Source of the DNA: Laburnicola sp. R22_1
Taxonomy: Eukaryota > Ascomycota > Dothideomycetes > Pleosporales > Didymosphaeriaceae
Reading direction: 5' to 3'
Length of the DNA: 64,000 nt
Assembly: GCA_014281115.1 (NCBI GenBank)
Contig: JACONQ010000003.1
Coordinates: 2,418,001-2,482,000, forward strand
Under the pieces are notes generated by a model, which did no database searches, was not told where the DNA came from, and was given only the letters and a program-made list of their open reading frames with translations. Within the stretch, counting starts at the first letter, position 1, and each line of letters opens with the position of its first letter. Below are positions 11,293 through 23,410 of the stretch, piece by piece. The position numbers and the translations under genes are program-made.

Positions 11293-11302
11293 TAGTGCTA
11301 GG

Positions 11303-14300
11303 TTAGAAACTATATTTTAGTGTTTAGCATTTTGCTAATAGAGCATATTCTTAGCTCTATTACTATATAAAAATATAGTTAGCTAAAAATTTTCTAGTTA
11401 GTTTATTACGCGCTAGCATAATTGTGTTATATAAGGTTTTCTAGTACTATAGAAAAGTGCTTTAAAAAATATGTTAACCTAACTATATAGTTTTTAACTA
11501 GAATAGAGTAGCTTCTAAAGCTATAGGAGTTGCTAGTAATAAGAGAGAATAGCTAGGGGTAAAGAGGCTATTAGGGGGTAAGAGTACTAAAAAATAATAG
11601 ATATCTAGTTATACGCGCAAGCTTAAGGGTATATAGATATTAAAAAGTAATAGGCACCTAGCAAAGTACACCTAAGGTAGCGCTTTACCTTTATCTTTAT
11701 AGGGATATTATTTTTAGAAATAGGCTCTAGAAAGGTATCTTAAAGGGCGGCGTCTAGCTAAATAGGTAACTATTTTAGTAGACTAGCTTACTTAGAGTAC
11801 TCTTAATAGTAAGCTTTAATTAGTAGGAGAGAATTAATAAAGTTATTAGTAGAGTAGTAGGTTAAGTTAGGGTTATATCCTTCCTATACTACCTAGTACT
11901 TTAGTATTCTATAGTCTACTTTACTATTAAGAATATAAGAAACTAGTTACTTAGAAACTCTATCTATCTTAATAGATAGTTCTAGAGGTTGTAATTAACC
12001 TAGTAAGGAATTATTTAGATTTCTTTAAAGCCTATTAGTGTGGAATACTAGATAAACTCTTATATATTATTGAAGTTTAAGTATAAAAGAGTAGTCTTTC
12101 TTACCTATAATTAGGTATAGACCTTTTATTTAATAATCTAACTTAACTAATAGGCGTTTAGTAATAAATTCCTTTAGAATAATAAAGACCTAGTCCCTAA
12201 TATTAAAATTAATAGCTTGTCTATAGTTATTAGCCTACTCTAATTATATTTTCCAAGTAGTAAATATATTAGTATGGGCAGTGTTATAGATATATTTATA
12301 GGCTTTAGTATAGGTCTTAACTTACACCTTAGCCTTTTCTAAAGTAATATTATCTAGAGATTTAGTAACTAGTTAGGTACACTTACGCTAGTTTTAGTAA
12401 AGGTATAGCTAATGCCTAAACTTAATTTTAAAAGGCAAAACTCTAGTACTATTATAGAGTAGTATTACTTAGGCCTAGTCTATACTAGATAGTAAATCTA
12501 ACTAGTTATCTTAGTAAAAGTTAATAAATAGATGCAGACACTAGTTAAGGTACTAATTTATAATTTTAGTGTAGCTATTAGTTTATAGATACTGTGCTAT
12601 AAAGAGAAGTTACTTAATACCTATAAGCTTATATAAAGTAGCTAAGAAAGTGAAAATAAACTAGGGACTGCAGTTAGAGATAATTAATTAAGGGGGGCCA
12701 AAGACTCTAAATATATGCTAATAGTAGAGATTAGCGGCTTATTTAGCAATAACTATCTTATAATAGGGAATAGAAAAGGCACACTTAGATAGGCAGTAAT
12801 AAGATACTATTATATTGTTATACCCTTTCTTATCTTTAGGAAATAATTTAAAATTAATTAAGATATCTTACTAGATATTTTTAGGAATAGGAAGTAGGTG
12901 TAATAAGCCTAGCTTTTTATCTAGTAGGGGCTTACTCTACTAGCAGTTTTTGTAATTAGAGATATACCTATTAATATTAGTGTTTATACCCTTTTAGTAA
13001 TATAACTAGTGTAAAAGCTAAAGAGTTTTTTATAGATCTAGATAGATAGTAATCTAATAAGCATATATTGCTTAAATTAGATGCGTCTAGAGAAACTCTA
13101 TAGAGGAAACTATAGGCAGTCTTTATAGAAAAGCAATCTAGAAGAAGTAAAGGCAAAATCTAGTAATTCTAAACAGGCTACTTTTTAGGGAAATTTAAGC
13201 ACCTTATATGTATAATTAGTATATAGTAGGCAATTAATAAGCGTATATAAATAGGCTTTTTTAGGGCTTATATTAACTTTTTCTTTCTTCTACTCTATAA
13301 TTGTAATAGTTATAAGGGCTGCTTTAGCAGTATCTAGTAGTTAGAACAAAAAAACTAGGTTTAAGCCTTTTAATTCTTTTTCTTCTGTAATTATAGCTTG
13401 TTCTATTTCCTAAATAGCGTATTAGCTATAATATTTATAATGTCTAGTTAGTATGTAGTTTAATAATAGTATTTAGATAGCTTTTTAAACTAATAGGCTT
13501 GCTATAAAAAGAGCTTATATTTAGTGCTAAAGTATTTAAGAGCCTAATAATTAGTAATAATATTAAAGGGCTTAGCGGTTTAGAGGCTAATTAGTTATAC
13601 TCTCTATTCTAAAAGGCTCTATATAACTACTAATATTTTCTTATTATAATTATTATAATTTAACTTAGTAGTCTTTAATAATTTAGAGTACTATATAACT
13701 AGACGCTAGGTACTATTAGATTATAGTTAACTAAGAGAGCCTATATTAATGCTATTACTAGAGTTAGTTTCTATATAAGTAATTTAAAATAAAAGTACTA
13801 GGAGACTAGGATATTACTAGCTATAAGTTGCTTTGCGGCTTTAAAGGCGGCGAATTCCTAGTCTTTAAAAGTATAGAATATATTATTTTAGCAGCTTAAT
13901 TAAGGGGCGAACAACCTACCTATAGTAAGAAAGAAAGAGGTGGTAGTAGTTATAAAAGCCTAAAAAGCTCTATAATACCTTAAGTGTTATAGGCTCTTTG
14001 TATTCCTGAACTATAGCAGTCTCTATAGAGTTCTTATAGATTTCTTTAGTGCTAATAATATATCCTAAGAACCTAGTTTCTATTATAGCAAATTTGAATT
14101 TCTTAAGATTAGCTTAAAGATTAGTATTCCTTAAGTAGAGTAGAACCTTATAAATATATTCTTTGTATTCTAGGAAATTCTTAGAAAAGATAAGAATGTT
14201 GTTAATATATATAGTATAGAAGTTATCTAGATAATTACCTAGAACACTATTAATAAACTATTAAAAGGTGGCAGGACTATTATAAAGACTAAATAGTAAG

Positions 14301-16626
14301 ACTCTATACTTATAATTTCTAAATTAGGTTTAAAAAGTAGTTAGCGCTTTAGTCTCTAGAGAAAGCTAAATTTAGTAAAATACTTAGCAAATATTAAGCT
14401 TAGTAAAGAGTCTTACTCTAGAGAGGCGTATAAGTGTCTCTTTAATAAGTAGAATTACTATAACATCCTTTTTAGTAATAGTATTAAGCTAGTAATAATT
14501 AATATAAAAGCGCTAACCTTTGTTTAGCTTTTTAGCAAATAATACTAGCAAAGCAAAGCTAGCGTTATTAAAAATAATAAACCTACGCTTAATATAGTTA
14601 TTAATATAGGCTTTAAGAAGTTTAAGATACTCTAAGGATATACTATATAAAGGCAAGATAGTAAGCATAGATAGGTCTTTAGTAAGGTTAATATAGTAAT
14701 TAACACTCTTTTAGTAAGGTAGGAGAGCGTTAGAATCTAATTTTAAAAAATAGGCGGGCTTCGCTTTAGTATATCCTTGCTAGGAAAGCGCTTATTCTAT
14801 CTTAGTAAGTAGGTTAGCTTAGGACTTATTTTCTAGGCTATGCATCTCGCTCTTATAGTTCTTAGTAAGTTTGGCTAGCTTAAAGGGGCTAGTATAACTA
14901 ATAATTATATTAGACTTATAGCTACTATTTAAAGCAAAGGCTATAGTGCTTACTATGTTAATATTAAAGCTAGTAGTGTATTAAAGATCTTCGTCGTGTG
15001 AAGATTCTAACTAAGGTCGAGTCCGCACTATATATAGAGAGGAGTAAAATAGAAGGCACTATAACCTAGTACCTAGTATACAGTAGTAGTAACAAAATAT
15101 ACATAAAATAATAATAATTTTATTATTAATATTTTGCATAATAGTATTGTTAATAGTAGTTAATAGATAGTCTACTATTTAGCATAACTAGTTACTATTA
15201 TAATTATTATTATTATTATTATTGCAGCAAAAATATTATTAAAGAAATTATTAATTACGTAACACAGTAGTTAGTTAAATAGCTGGCCTAGAATTACGTA
15301 ACATTATAAATTAACTCTAGGAGAGAAAGCTAATAGTGTATAATTATTCCTACGTTAGCGTCTAAATAAGCTCTAGAAGATTAGCTAAATTCTATAGGTC
15401 TAGTAAGTCTACTAAATATAATTTATTATTTATCTTCTATAAGTTCTTCTTCTATATTAGTAATTTAGTAGGGCGAAGAAAGCCAACCTAAATTATTCTA
15501 GCTAGGATAGTTTTAATTAAATAGTTAATTTCTATAAGAGCTATCTAATCTATAGATTAGCTTCTCTAGTGGAATTATAGTCTCTAGGTCTAGGGCTAGA
15601 GGTAATACCTAGATCCTGCCGCATAATTTCTAGGGGCTAGTCTTGCTAGTGGCTTTCTTAGATAGCAGGAATAGGGTAACTAATAGGTAATTTGTTATCT
15701 AGTAGTTCTTTGTCTAAGGACAGTAGCTTTTTAGCCTCTACGCTACTATCTTTATTAAAGTTGTCCTTATAGCTTAGTTTCTAATAAGCCTTTACGTACG
15801 TTCTAATAACCAAGATAGTAGGACTAGCAAGCTAGATAGAGATTTTCCCAGAAACGCTCTAGTTAGCTTTTAATAAGCAAGTCTTTAGTAAGTATAGTTT
15901 TACTTTTTAAGTAGGCTATCCTATTAGGTAGCGTTGTCCTAGTAGGAAGAGTTAGGTAGGAGAAAAGTCTATAGTAGGATAAGGTTACTAGCAAAGGTTA
16001 GATTCTTATTATCTTTTTTAATAAAGGCGATAGTTCTAAGTATTAACTAGGTAGTTAGCTTACTTAAAAAAATTTCTACTAATAATAAGATTATAGTTCC
16101 CTTTTTTATAGGAAACAAACTATATAGTAATCCTATATCTATTAATATTAAGCTAGACTATAAAATAAGTATCTACTTTTGCACTGTTTTTCCTTATAAA
16201 GTTCTTAAAGAGAATTAGTGTCTTTAGGCAAAGAAGTTTAGCTTTAAGTTACTTTTATACTACCTTTATATACCTTAAAGTAATAAGGTTATAAATACTA
16301 GCACTAGTGTCTATTAAGACTTACAACCTAAGAGCTAACCTATAAAATATAATTTGCACTAGCATAACTAGCTAGGAGCCTTTAAATAGCTTAGGAACTC
16401 TTACTATCTTATTATCTATAGGTAGCAATTTTAGTTTAGCATCTACGTTTTATAATTAAAATTATAGCTTGTCTAGATTAATTAGTTTAGTAGCCCCTAT
16501 ATAAGCTACTAGGTTAGAGTGGTCTAGTAGCTTATATTTAAAGCCTTATTATCTAATAAATTACCTGCCTCTAAATTAGAGTAGTAGGTAATACTAAGTT
16601 TATTTAAATTAAGATTATTTACTACC
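11303..16626 (-). pseudogene. Gypsy pol remnant (reverse transcriptase recognisable)
   Basis: At 14,192-14,209 the minus strand encodes YINNILIFSK. Gypsy reverse transcriptases carry a YxDDIL active site at this point, so both catalytic Asp codons appear changed to Asn by G-to-A mutation. RNase H and integrase should follow to the left (11,300-13,900) and protease to the right, but I could not assign their motifs through the stop codons. Nothing here can be translated. Confidence 0.75.
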
Positions 16627-16628
16627 TA

Positions 16629-18850
16629 TAACATATTCTATTAGTAGGCCGGATAGATTAGTCCGTCGAATAGTTTTTGCCAAGACTACAACACTTCACT
16701 ATGAATTATAATGTCTTAACAACACAACGCGTTATTATCTAATCAAGAAGGCAGAATTAAGCTTGCCCTTTACGCCTATTAGAATAAGCAAATTTTAAGC
16801 CTGCAACGCGCTGCTATAGTATATAATATCCCAAAGTCTATACTAAGCGATTAAATTAATAGAATTATCGCCTAAGTAGATACACAATTAGGCATGGCAA
16901 AGCTTACTATAAGTAAAGAGCAGACGCTTATATAGTATATCCTTAACCTAGATTTGCGAGGATTTGCACCCTAGCTAGATAAGGTAGAAGATATGGCCAA
17001 CAAACTGCTAGCTGTGCGACATAGAGACCCTATAGGATAATACTAGGCTTAGCGCTTTGTAAATCGCGTACCTAAGCTTAAAATGGCTTTTAATTAAGCG
17101 AAGGACTAATAGAGAATATAATAGGAAGACCTAGAGGTTATAAACGCGTAGTTTTAGCTAGTAGAGGACACAAAAGCCAAGTATAGAGTGTAGGATAAAG
17201 ACATCTATAACTTTAATAAGATAGGCTTCTAAATAGAAGTTATTAGCTTAATAAAGGTTATAACTAGTTTTAAAAGACGTTCTTAACCTATACTTGTTTA
17301 GCTAGGCAACTATAAGTAGGTCACAGTAATTTAGAATATTTGCGCTACTAGATATATTACTCTACCCTTTATTATCTATAAAGAGCGAGTCTATATCTTA
17401 GCGTGGTATAAGGAGACTAGTATCTCCTATAATCAGAAGCTCTTAGTCTCTAAGACTGGCTAGACTAATAGCGAGCTTAGAGTTGTGTAGTTAAAGCACT
17501 TTAACGCGTATATAAGGCTGCGTATAGTAGGGTTATAGAGGTTACTTATTCTAAATAGCTATAAGAGCCACCACTCCTAGGATTTTAAGAATTATTACCT
17601 AGAATAGAAGATCCTAACACTCTATATGCCAGCGCACTTATCTTATATCCTCTAGCTGCTTAATATAGTTTGTTTCGCGCCACTAAAGCTGAAGTACTCC
17701 TAGCGCGTACGGGACTTAGCGCGCCGACGCGTCTTTTATATTAACAAAGAGAGCTTCCTACTAGCCTTTCGCAATGCGTTTTTTAATATGTTTACACTAG
17801 AAAACTACAAGAAAGCCTTTAAGGCCTTTAGGCTTATTCCTTTAGATGTGTTAGTAGTAATAGATTGCCTTAATGTGCGTATTTACACTCCACCTTAGGG
17901 TACCCCACTAGATACACTATAGCAAGCCAGGACCCTAAGCAATACCCTTAAGTTTGGATCCTAGTTAAAGCTCGTACGCGACTCTTTTATTCGGTCTCTA
18001 CCTAATGCTAAATTAAGCTACTTATAGCTTATAAAAGGTGCTAAACTTATACTCTACTATAGTGTACTTTAAGAGACCTATATTAAGGAACTTAAGAAGC
18101 AAATTAAGGTTCTAACAAAGCGAAAAACGCGTAAAAGAAAGCGCATTTAGAAAGGTAGGATGCTAGGCTTTACTTAGGGAGTAGATTTAGGAGTAGAAAG
18201 CTCTTCTATTAGGGTGAAGTTGTTAAAAAGGGCGCGAGGTAGTAGTAAGAGAGAGGCAGGTCCCTTAATACAACGCCGCTATAGGAAGTGCAGAGAGCCT
18301 AGACATAACGCAAGGATCTATTAGATAGATAAAGAGATAGAGGAGGAGTTAGATGTTACTCTTAGCGGCTTATTTTTAGATAGTATTAATAGTAAATTAG
18401 AGTAATTTTATTATAGGTTACTATAAGGCTAAAAATAATAGGTTAACTTTATCTTGCAATAGTACGCACTTAGTAACTAAAAATTAGATAAAGTACTACT
18501 TAAGATATAGTATACTTTACTACGAATTATAATGAGTATACTATATATTGCCTATATATAGTATAGTATAGTAGATAATATATTATATATTATAGGAGTC
18601 TTATTATAAGTTCGTACTACTAAGAAAGACTTCTTAGCTTTACGCGACTATAGTAGCCGCGCAAAGGGGCTATATAACGTAAAAAGTAGATTAAATAGTA
18701 ACTTAGTATATTGTAAGTTATAGTAGGTTATTATGAGTTACTATAAAGTAACGTTAGTAGTGTTCTATAATAAGTTATAAGGGATCTCGAAGTTGCCAAG
18801 AAAAACTATCCGGTAGACTAATCTATCCGGGCTACTAATAGAATATGTTA
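16629..18850 (+). mobile_element. Fot1/pogo-type DNA transposon nested in the gypsy element
   Basis: Imperfect inverted repeats of about 55 bp (TAACATATTCTATTAGTAG at 16,629 and its complement ending at 18,850; then CCGGATAGATTAGTC and TAGTTTTT) are flanked by TA on both sides (16,627-16,628 and 18,851-18,852). The element is 2,222 bp long and holds one plus-strand transposase remnant. The flanking DNA belongs to the gypsy element, so this insertion is younger than the gypsy copy. It is the same family as the element at 1-1,398. Confidence 0.92.
16711..18405 (+). pseudogene. Fot1/pogo-type transposase remnant, full length, many stops
   Basis: From ATG 16,711 to a TAA at 18,403-18,405 a single frame of 564 codons has no frameshift, only nonsense codons, nearly all TAG or TAA of the kind C-to-T or G-to-A changes create. 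Order of parts: psq-like helix-turn-helix (SLQRAAIVYNIPKSILS), CENP-B-like part (ISKEQTLI), the DDE_1 start (IYNFNKIGF, normally with Asp-Glu-Thr), LNSYKSHHS for the second acidic site (Asp to Asn), and ILQLLNIVCFAPLK for the third (Asp to Asn). A C-terminal zinc-knuckle-like CREPRHNAR follows. All three catalytic positions are lost. Confidence 0.9.
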
Positions 18851-18852
18851 TA

Positions 18853-19846
18853 TTTACTTATATAGCTATCTTTTAGGAATAGTTATAGTGGCTTAAGTGT
18901 TTATTTTTTATCTTACTATACTAATAATAAGTGTTATGCTTAATACACTATATTATATTATAGTTATAAAGGGGTAAGAAGAGAATAATAAGTCTAAATT
19001 AAAGTGCTTATTTTTTAGTTACTATATATAAGAGCTTTAATTTAGAGAATAGTACCTTATAAGAGGTCTATATACGCGCCTAAAATAGGTTTATTATATT
19101 ATTATCTTAGAGAGTATAGCTAGCTGCAGCTATCTAGTGTTTAATTCCTATATAGTTAATATTAGGATCTTCTATCTCTCTCTAGAGTATTAACTTAAGA
19201 TTTCTAGTTAACTTAAATTATAATTTGTCCTTCTAGGTCTTTACGTTTAGTTTACTCTTTCTAAATAGACTTTTAAAAGCCTATAGAAATATCTAGATAT
19301 CTATTTTATTAAAGAGAAAAAGCTTATAAAACTTTTTATATACCTATTAAGAAGTAAAAGAATTATAGTAAGTCTCTTTTAGAAATTTAAAGAGTAAGTT
19401 AGGTCTATAATCTTCTTTAAAGGCCTACTTTATTTAACGCTAATTTTGCACAGCCTTTTAAGGCGCGTCTCTAAGATAGCTAAATATAGCTTTTATAAGG
19501 TTATTTTAATTTTCTATATAATTATTACTTTAATAGTAGTCTATATTAATTTAGATCTTATTATGTATATCCTCTAGATAATTTTTAATACTAGAGCTAA
19601 ATTAACCTTTTCTATAATACTTATTAATATTAGATAGCTTTGTAGAGCGTTCTAACTTAGATACACTAGAGGGAGCAATAACAGTATATTTACCCTAGGA
19701 TATATTTATCTAATTACTATTAGCAAGCTTAGTTTATATATATTTAGGGACTAAAGAGTAGTAAAGAGTTTTATTTAGTTATAGAGTAGGCACTATAAGC
19801 TAGAATAGATATTAGAACGCTTACTAGAGCGCTAAGTAGAGTGTAT
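18853..19846 (-). other. Gypsy internal DNA, gag side, decayed
   Basis: From about 19,188 this matches the truncated copy starting at 5,823. The part before 19,188 has no partner in the window. No motif could be read. Confidence 0.5.
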
Positions 19847-21097
19847 CATAAAGAATACTTCGCGCACGTTTCGTACACAGTATAACGCTATGAGAGAAAG
19901 CTATAGGTGTGCTAAAAAACGCTATAAATTAAGGTAAAGTAATAAGACTAGTTTAGCAATTATTTAGGGACACTGTTAAGTATGTGCAAATTGGCCGGCC
20001 CCTTATAGAGTTGATTATGAGCTATACTATGGTTTATAGATACTAAAGTTAACGATAATAATATAACGCGATTGCCTACGCACAAAGTATAAAAATTCGC
20101 AACTAGAGATTAAGTCTTTATTTATTCTTACACAACTCTATTCTTATATAGTATATTTAATCTTTGTGCAAGATCTTAAGGTTACAATCTAATATAGTCA
20201 TCCTCCGCCCTAACAACGCTATTACTACTAGGTGGGCAGTTACATGTCTATACGTGTACGATAAGAAAGACAATAATAATAGAGATAGCTAGGATTAGTA
20301 TAGCAAAGGTTAAATGTCTCCTAACGTCGCTAATAATATAGCGACACAATATAAGTTGTGTAGCGAATAGATTGCCTTAGCTAGTTTGTTTTATAGTGAT
20401 AATAACTATAGAACTATAGATTTTAATTTGTGGCTTGCTTTCTGCTAGTTTAGCTACCTTGTGCTTAGCTATATTAATAAGGGTTACTAGATATATTTTT
20501 AAAGATAGTAGGAGAGGATAAGTAAAGGTTATAAGAGGCTCTAAAAGAATAATATAAGGCTATACAATCTAAAAAAGCTATAGTATAATTTCTAGGGTAA
20601 GATTTATATAGAGTGGCTATAAGAGGTGTTAGGCATATATAGGTACGCGCTTATACTGCGGGATTTCTATAGAAGATAGGTAGAGTAAGATTAACGCTAG
20701 GAAAGTATCCTAGAGATTAATAAGTTATTAGTAGAGGATAGTAGGATGCTATTTAGTGTTAGGAGTAAGCAGCGCGCGCGCGATTTTTTATATATTGTGA
20801 CGGCAGCAGAGCGTGCGTGTAGTAGATTATCTATTGTCTAGTAAGGTAGTAGGCGGGCAAGCAAGTTAGGGTGTTATTATTGTGAGTTTATTGTCTTAAA
20901 AGCTAGGGAGAGAAATGTTAGTAAAACTTTAACGCGCTCTAGGTCCTAGGGCTTAGCACGCACGTGACGTAATATTATATAATGTTACATAATGTTACGT
21001 GGGCACTATAACGCAATAAAAAAAGTAGTAATTAAACGTAGTAGGGCCACTTAAACACCAAATAAGTGGAGGCAGTTTATACTCTTGCCTAGAAGGG
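19847..21097. mobile_element. Unidentified 1.25-kb insertion with a 10-13 bp direct repeat
   Basis: Relative to the uninterrupted copy near 6,455-6,480, the gypsy sequence is split here and AAGTAGAGTGTAT is present on both sides (19,834-19,846 and 21,098-21,110); the empty site holds one copy of its core TAGAGTGTAT. No clear terminal inverted repeat was seen. It has more C and G than its surroundings (GCGCACGTTTCGTAC, GCAGCGCGCGCGCGA), and a frame near 20,640-20,960 is fairly open but unrecognised. Its right end recurs inverted at 3,455-3,700, and a short piece near its left end (19,863-19,884) recurs at 62,996-63,018. It is therefore a repeat family of unknown class; the long duplication would fit MULE or hAT-like elements. 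Confidence 0.7.
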
Positions 21098-22411
21098 AAG
21101 TAGAGTGTATATTAGGACGTAACTAGGTAGAATAAGCTCTACTTAGCTATATAAGAGCAGCGTAAACTATATAGTAAATTAGATATTTCTAGGCTAGAGA
21201 CTTTTAAAAAACTTAAATATAGTACTATAAATTAGAATTTTCTTTAATAAAAGGGAGAGCTTTATTAGAGATAAATAAGTCTTCTTTAATAGCTATATAA
21301 TTAGCACTATTAGACTAGAATTAGAATTCTTTCTCTATTATATATATTATAGTGTAAGATGCCTATGCCTTAAGTATAGTAAAAGCTTATTTAAATATAT
21401 TAGCGTACTTACACAAAGTCTAAATAATATCTTCCTATCTAAAGTTATCTTTAGATCTTATAATAGCTCTAGCTACTAATTCTAGTAACTTCTTTAAGAG
21501 TAGGCCTTAAGAAAAGTAATATTAAGCCTAAAGCTAATAGGTAGCAAGTAATTGTTTTATTTCTAGACTATGCTAAATTAATAAGTTTAGTTTAAATTTT
21601 TCTAAAAATACACTATACTTTCTAGTAGCTTTAAGTTTAGCTTCGCCTTAGTGCGTAAGCTACTTAAAGTCTATTATAAAAACTTATTACTTAGCTTATT
21701 TACGTTAAGTGTAGTAATGTGTTTATTATACTCTAGACTATTATAAGAAATTCTATAGAGGTAGATTTTTCTTAGTAGCTTAATAATACTCTTCTCTTTT
21801 ATAAGGCTAGGGGCGAAGTAACTAGTTATCTTAGAAGTAGCTATAGACTACTTTTTATACCTAATAGATAATAAATTACTAGTAGAGTTAAATAGGAGAA
21901 TCCTATTAAAAATATTATATAAACTATTATTAGTAGGGTGTATATAAATATTCTCTACTATATTATCTATTATAGAGTTATTATTATATTAAAAGGACTC
22001 TAGGAACGCTCTAGGGGCTAGAGAGGTCTTCTAGACAGACTAGTAACGGCTAGCTATAGTGTAGGCAGTAGTAGAGTTAAGTAAAGTAGGGTTATAAAAA
22101 GGGTGTAGCAAATAAATCTAAAATAGCAGGTCTTATATAGCGTATAAGCTAGCGTATAGTCTAAGCTAAGAGAAAATTAAGTAAAAAATAAAGTATAAAA
22201 TAAAATATATAAAACTTTAACCTCTATATTACCTCTATAGCCTAACTCTAATTTTCCTAGCTCTATGCCTTTTACCCTTGCTATAATAGCGCTAAAAGAG
22301 AGTTATTAGGTAAGTTAGCTTTATAGGGTATGGCGTAGTAGTTACTATTTATTAATTATTAATTATTATTTATTCTTAGAACGTTAGGACTTCTAGAGTA
22401 GCCTCTTTTAA

Positions 22412-22835
22412 TAGATCTTAGTATAGTGTACTAACTATCTAGTATAACTAGTAATTAACAAAGTTCCTACCCTTATATATTAAGTAGAGAAGGGACTTAA
22501 AAGTAGCCTTTTTTAATAGACCTTAGGGTAGTAAAATAAAAATTCTCTAGTGCTAGAAATTCTTTCTAGTAACTAACAAAGTTTATACTCTTATATAATA
22601 AGCAAAAAAGGAACTTAGAAGCAGTCTTTTTTAATAGACCTTAGGATAGTAAAATATAAACTTTCTAGCACTAGAAATTCTTTCTATTAACTAATAAAGT
22701 TTCTACCCTTATATAATAAGTAGAAAAGGGACTTAGAAGCAGCCTTTCTTAATAGACCTTAGACTAGTAAAATATAAACTTTTTAGCGCTAGAAATTCTT
22801 TCTAGTAACTAATAAAGTAAAACTTCTACTAATTT
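22412..22835. repeat. Tandem array, about 4 units of 105-118 bp (gypsy 5' leader)
   Basis: Units restart at TAGAYCTTAG near 22,412, 22,517, 22,635 and 22,751. This is the counterpart of the six-unit array at 7,738-8,300, so unit number changed between two copies of one retrotransposon family. Confidence 0.8.
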
Positions 22836-22918
22836 AACTACCTATAGATAGTGTCTTAAAGAAAAAGTAAATATTATGTTACTATCTATAGCTAAAGAAA
22901 ATATTGATCTTAGTATAA

Positions 22919-23196
22919 TATAAGGGTGGTATATAGTTTTATAGGGCAAATCTCTTAGAAATAGCTAGTATAGTTAAAAGAGATAACTAAATTAAGACTA
23001 TACTAAAATAGAGAACAAAGAAAAAACCTAGAAGGTCCTTACTTATATAGTAGGCAGCGTAGGGTATAGGCCTATACTAACTACGCGCTAACACTAACTA
23101 GAAAAGGCGCCTTTTATAAGGTAAAAGGCGCTATTAGAGTATAAAAGAAAAGGTAATAATAAATAACTAGTAGAAAGGTAGGCATAAACTATTATA
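22919..23196 (-). repeat. Gypsy 5' LTR
   Basis: 278 bp, begins TATAAGGGTG and ends ACTATTATA, followed by the target duplication ATAGA. More C-to-T changed than the 3' LTR (for example ACCTAGAAGGTCC where the 3' LTR has ACCTAGGGGGCCC). Confidence 0.88.
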
Positions 23197-23264
23197 ATAG
23201 ACTTATATTAAAACTAAATAATTAAAGTAAATATTATAATATATATCTTCTAGTATAATGTATT

Positions 23265-23410
23265 TATTAGTGAAAGAATAAGAGACTAAGTTAATTATAA
23301 CAAGCTAACTAGAGGATCCCTTAAGTACGAGAATTGTAGTTAGTAGCTAGTCTATATAAGATTAGTAGTATTATATAACAGTGTGAAATGCGATACTACC
23401 TATACTAATA
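23265..23410 (-). repeat. Copia 3' LTR
   Basis: 146 bp, matches the LTR at 28,385-28,530 with differences that are mostly C/T or G/A. Contains GAGGATCCCTTAAGTACGAG in both copies. Confidence 0.93.

Larger units (their letters stand above)
10358..23196 (-). mobile_element. Ty3/gypsy LTR retrotransposon carrying nested insertions
   Basis: The LTRs at 10,358-10,648 and 22,919-23,196 are flanked by the perfect 5-bp duplication ATAGA (10,353-10,357 and 23,197-23,201). Coding strand is minus: a purine-rich tract (the complement of CCCCCTTTTAAGGCC, about 10,651-10,665) lies just inside the left LTR, as expected beside a 3' LTR, and reverse transcriptase reads on the minus strand near 14,200. Insertions inside it are a MITE (10,863-11,292), a pogo-type element (16,629-18,850) and an unidentified 1.25-kb unit (19,847-21,097). 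Removing them leaves roughly 8.9 kb, long but plausible for fungal gypsy elements. All frames are broken. Confidence 0.85.
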
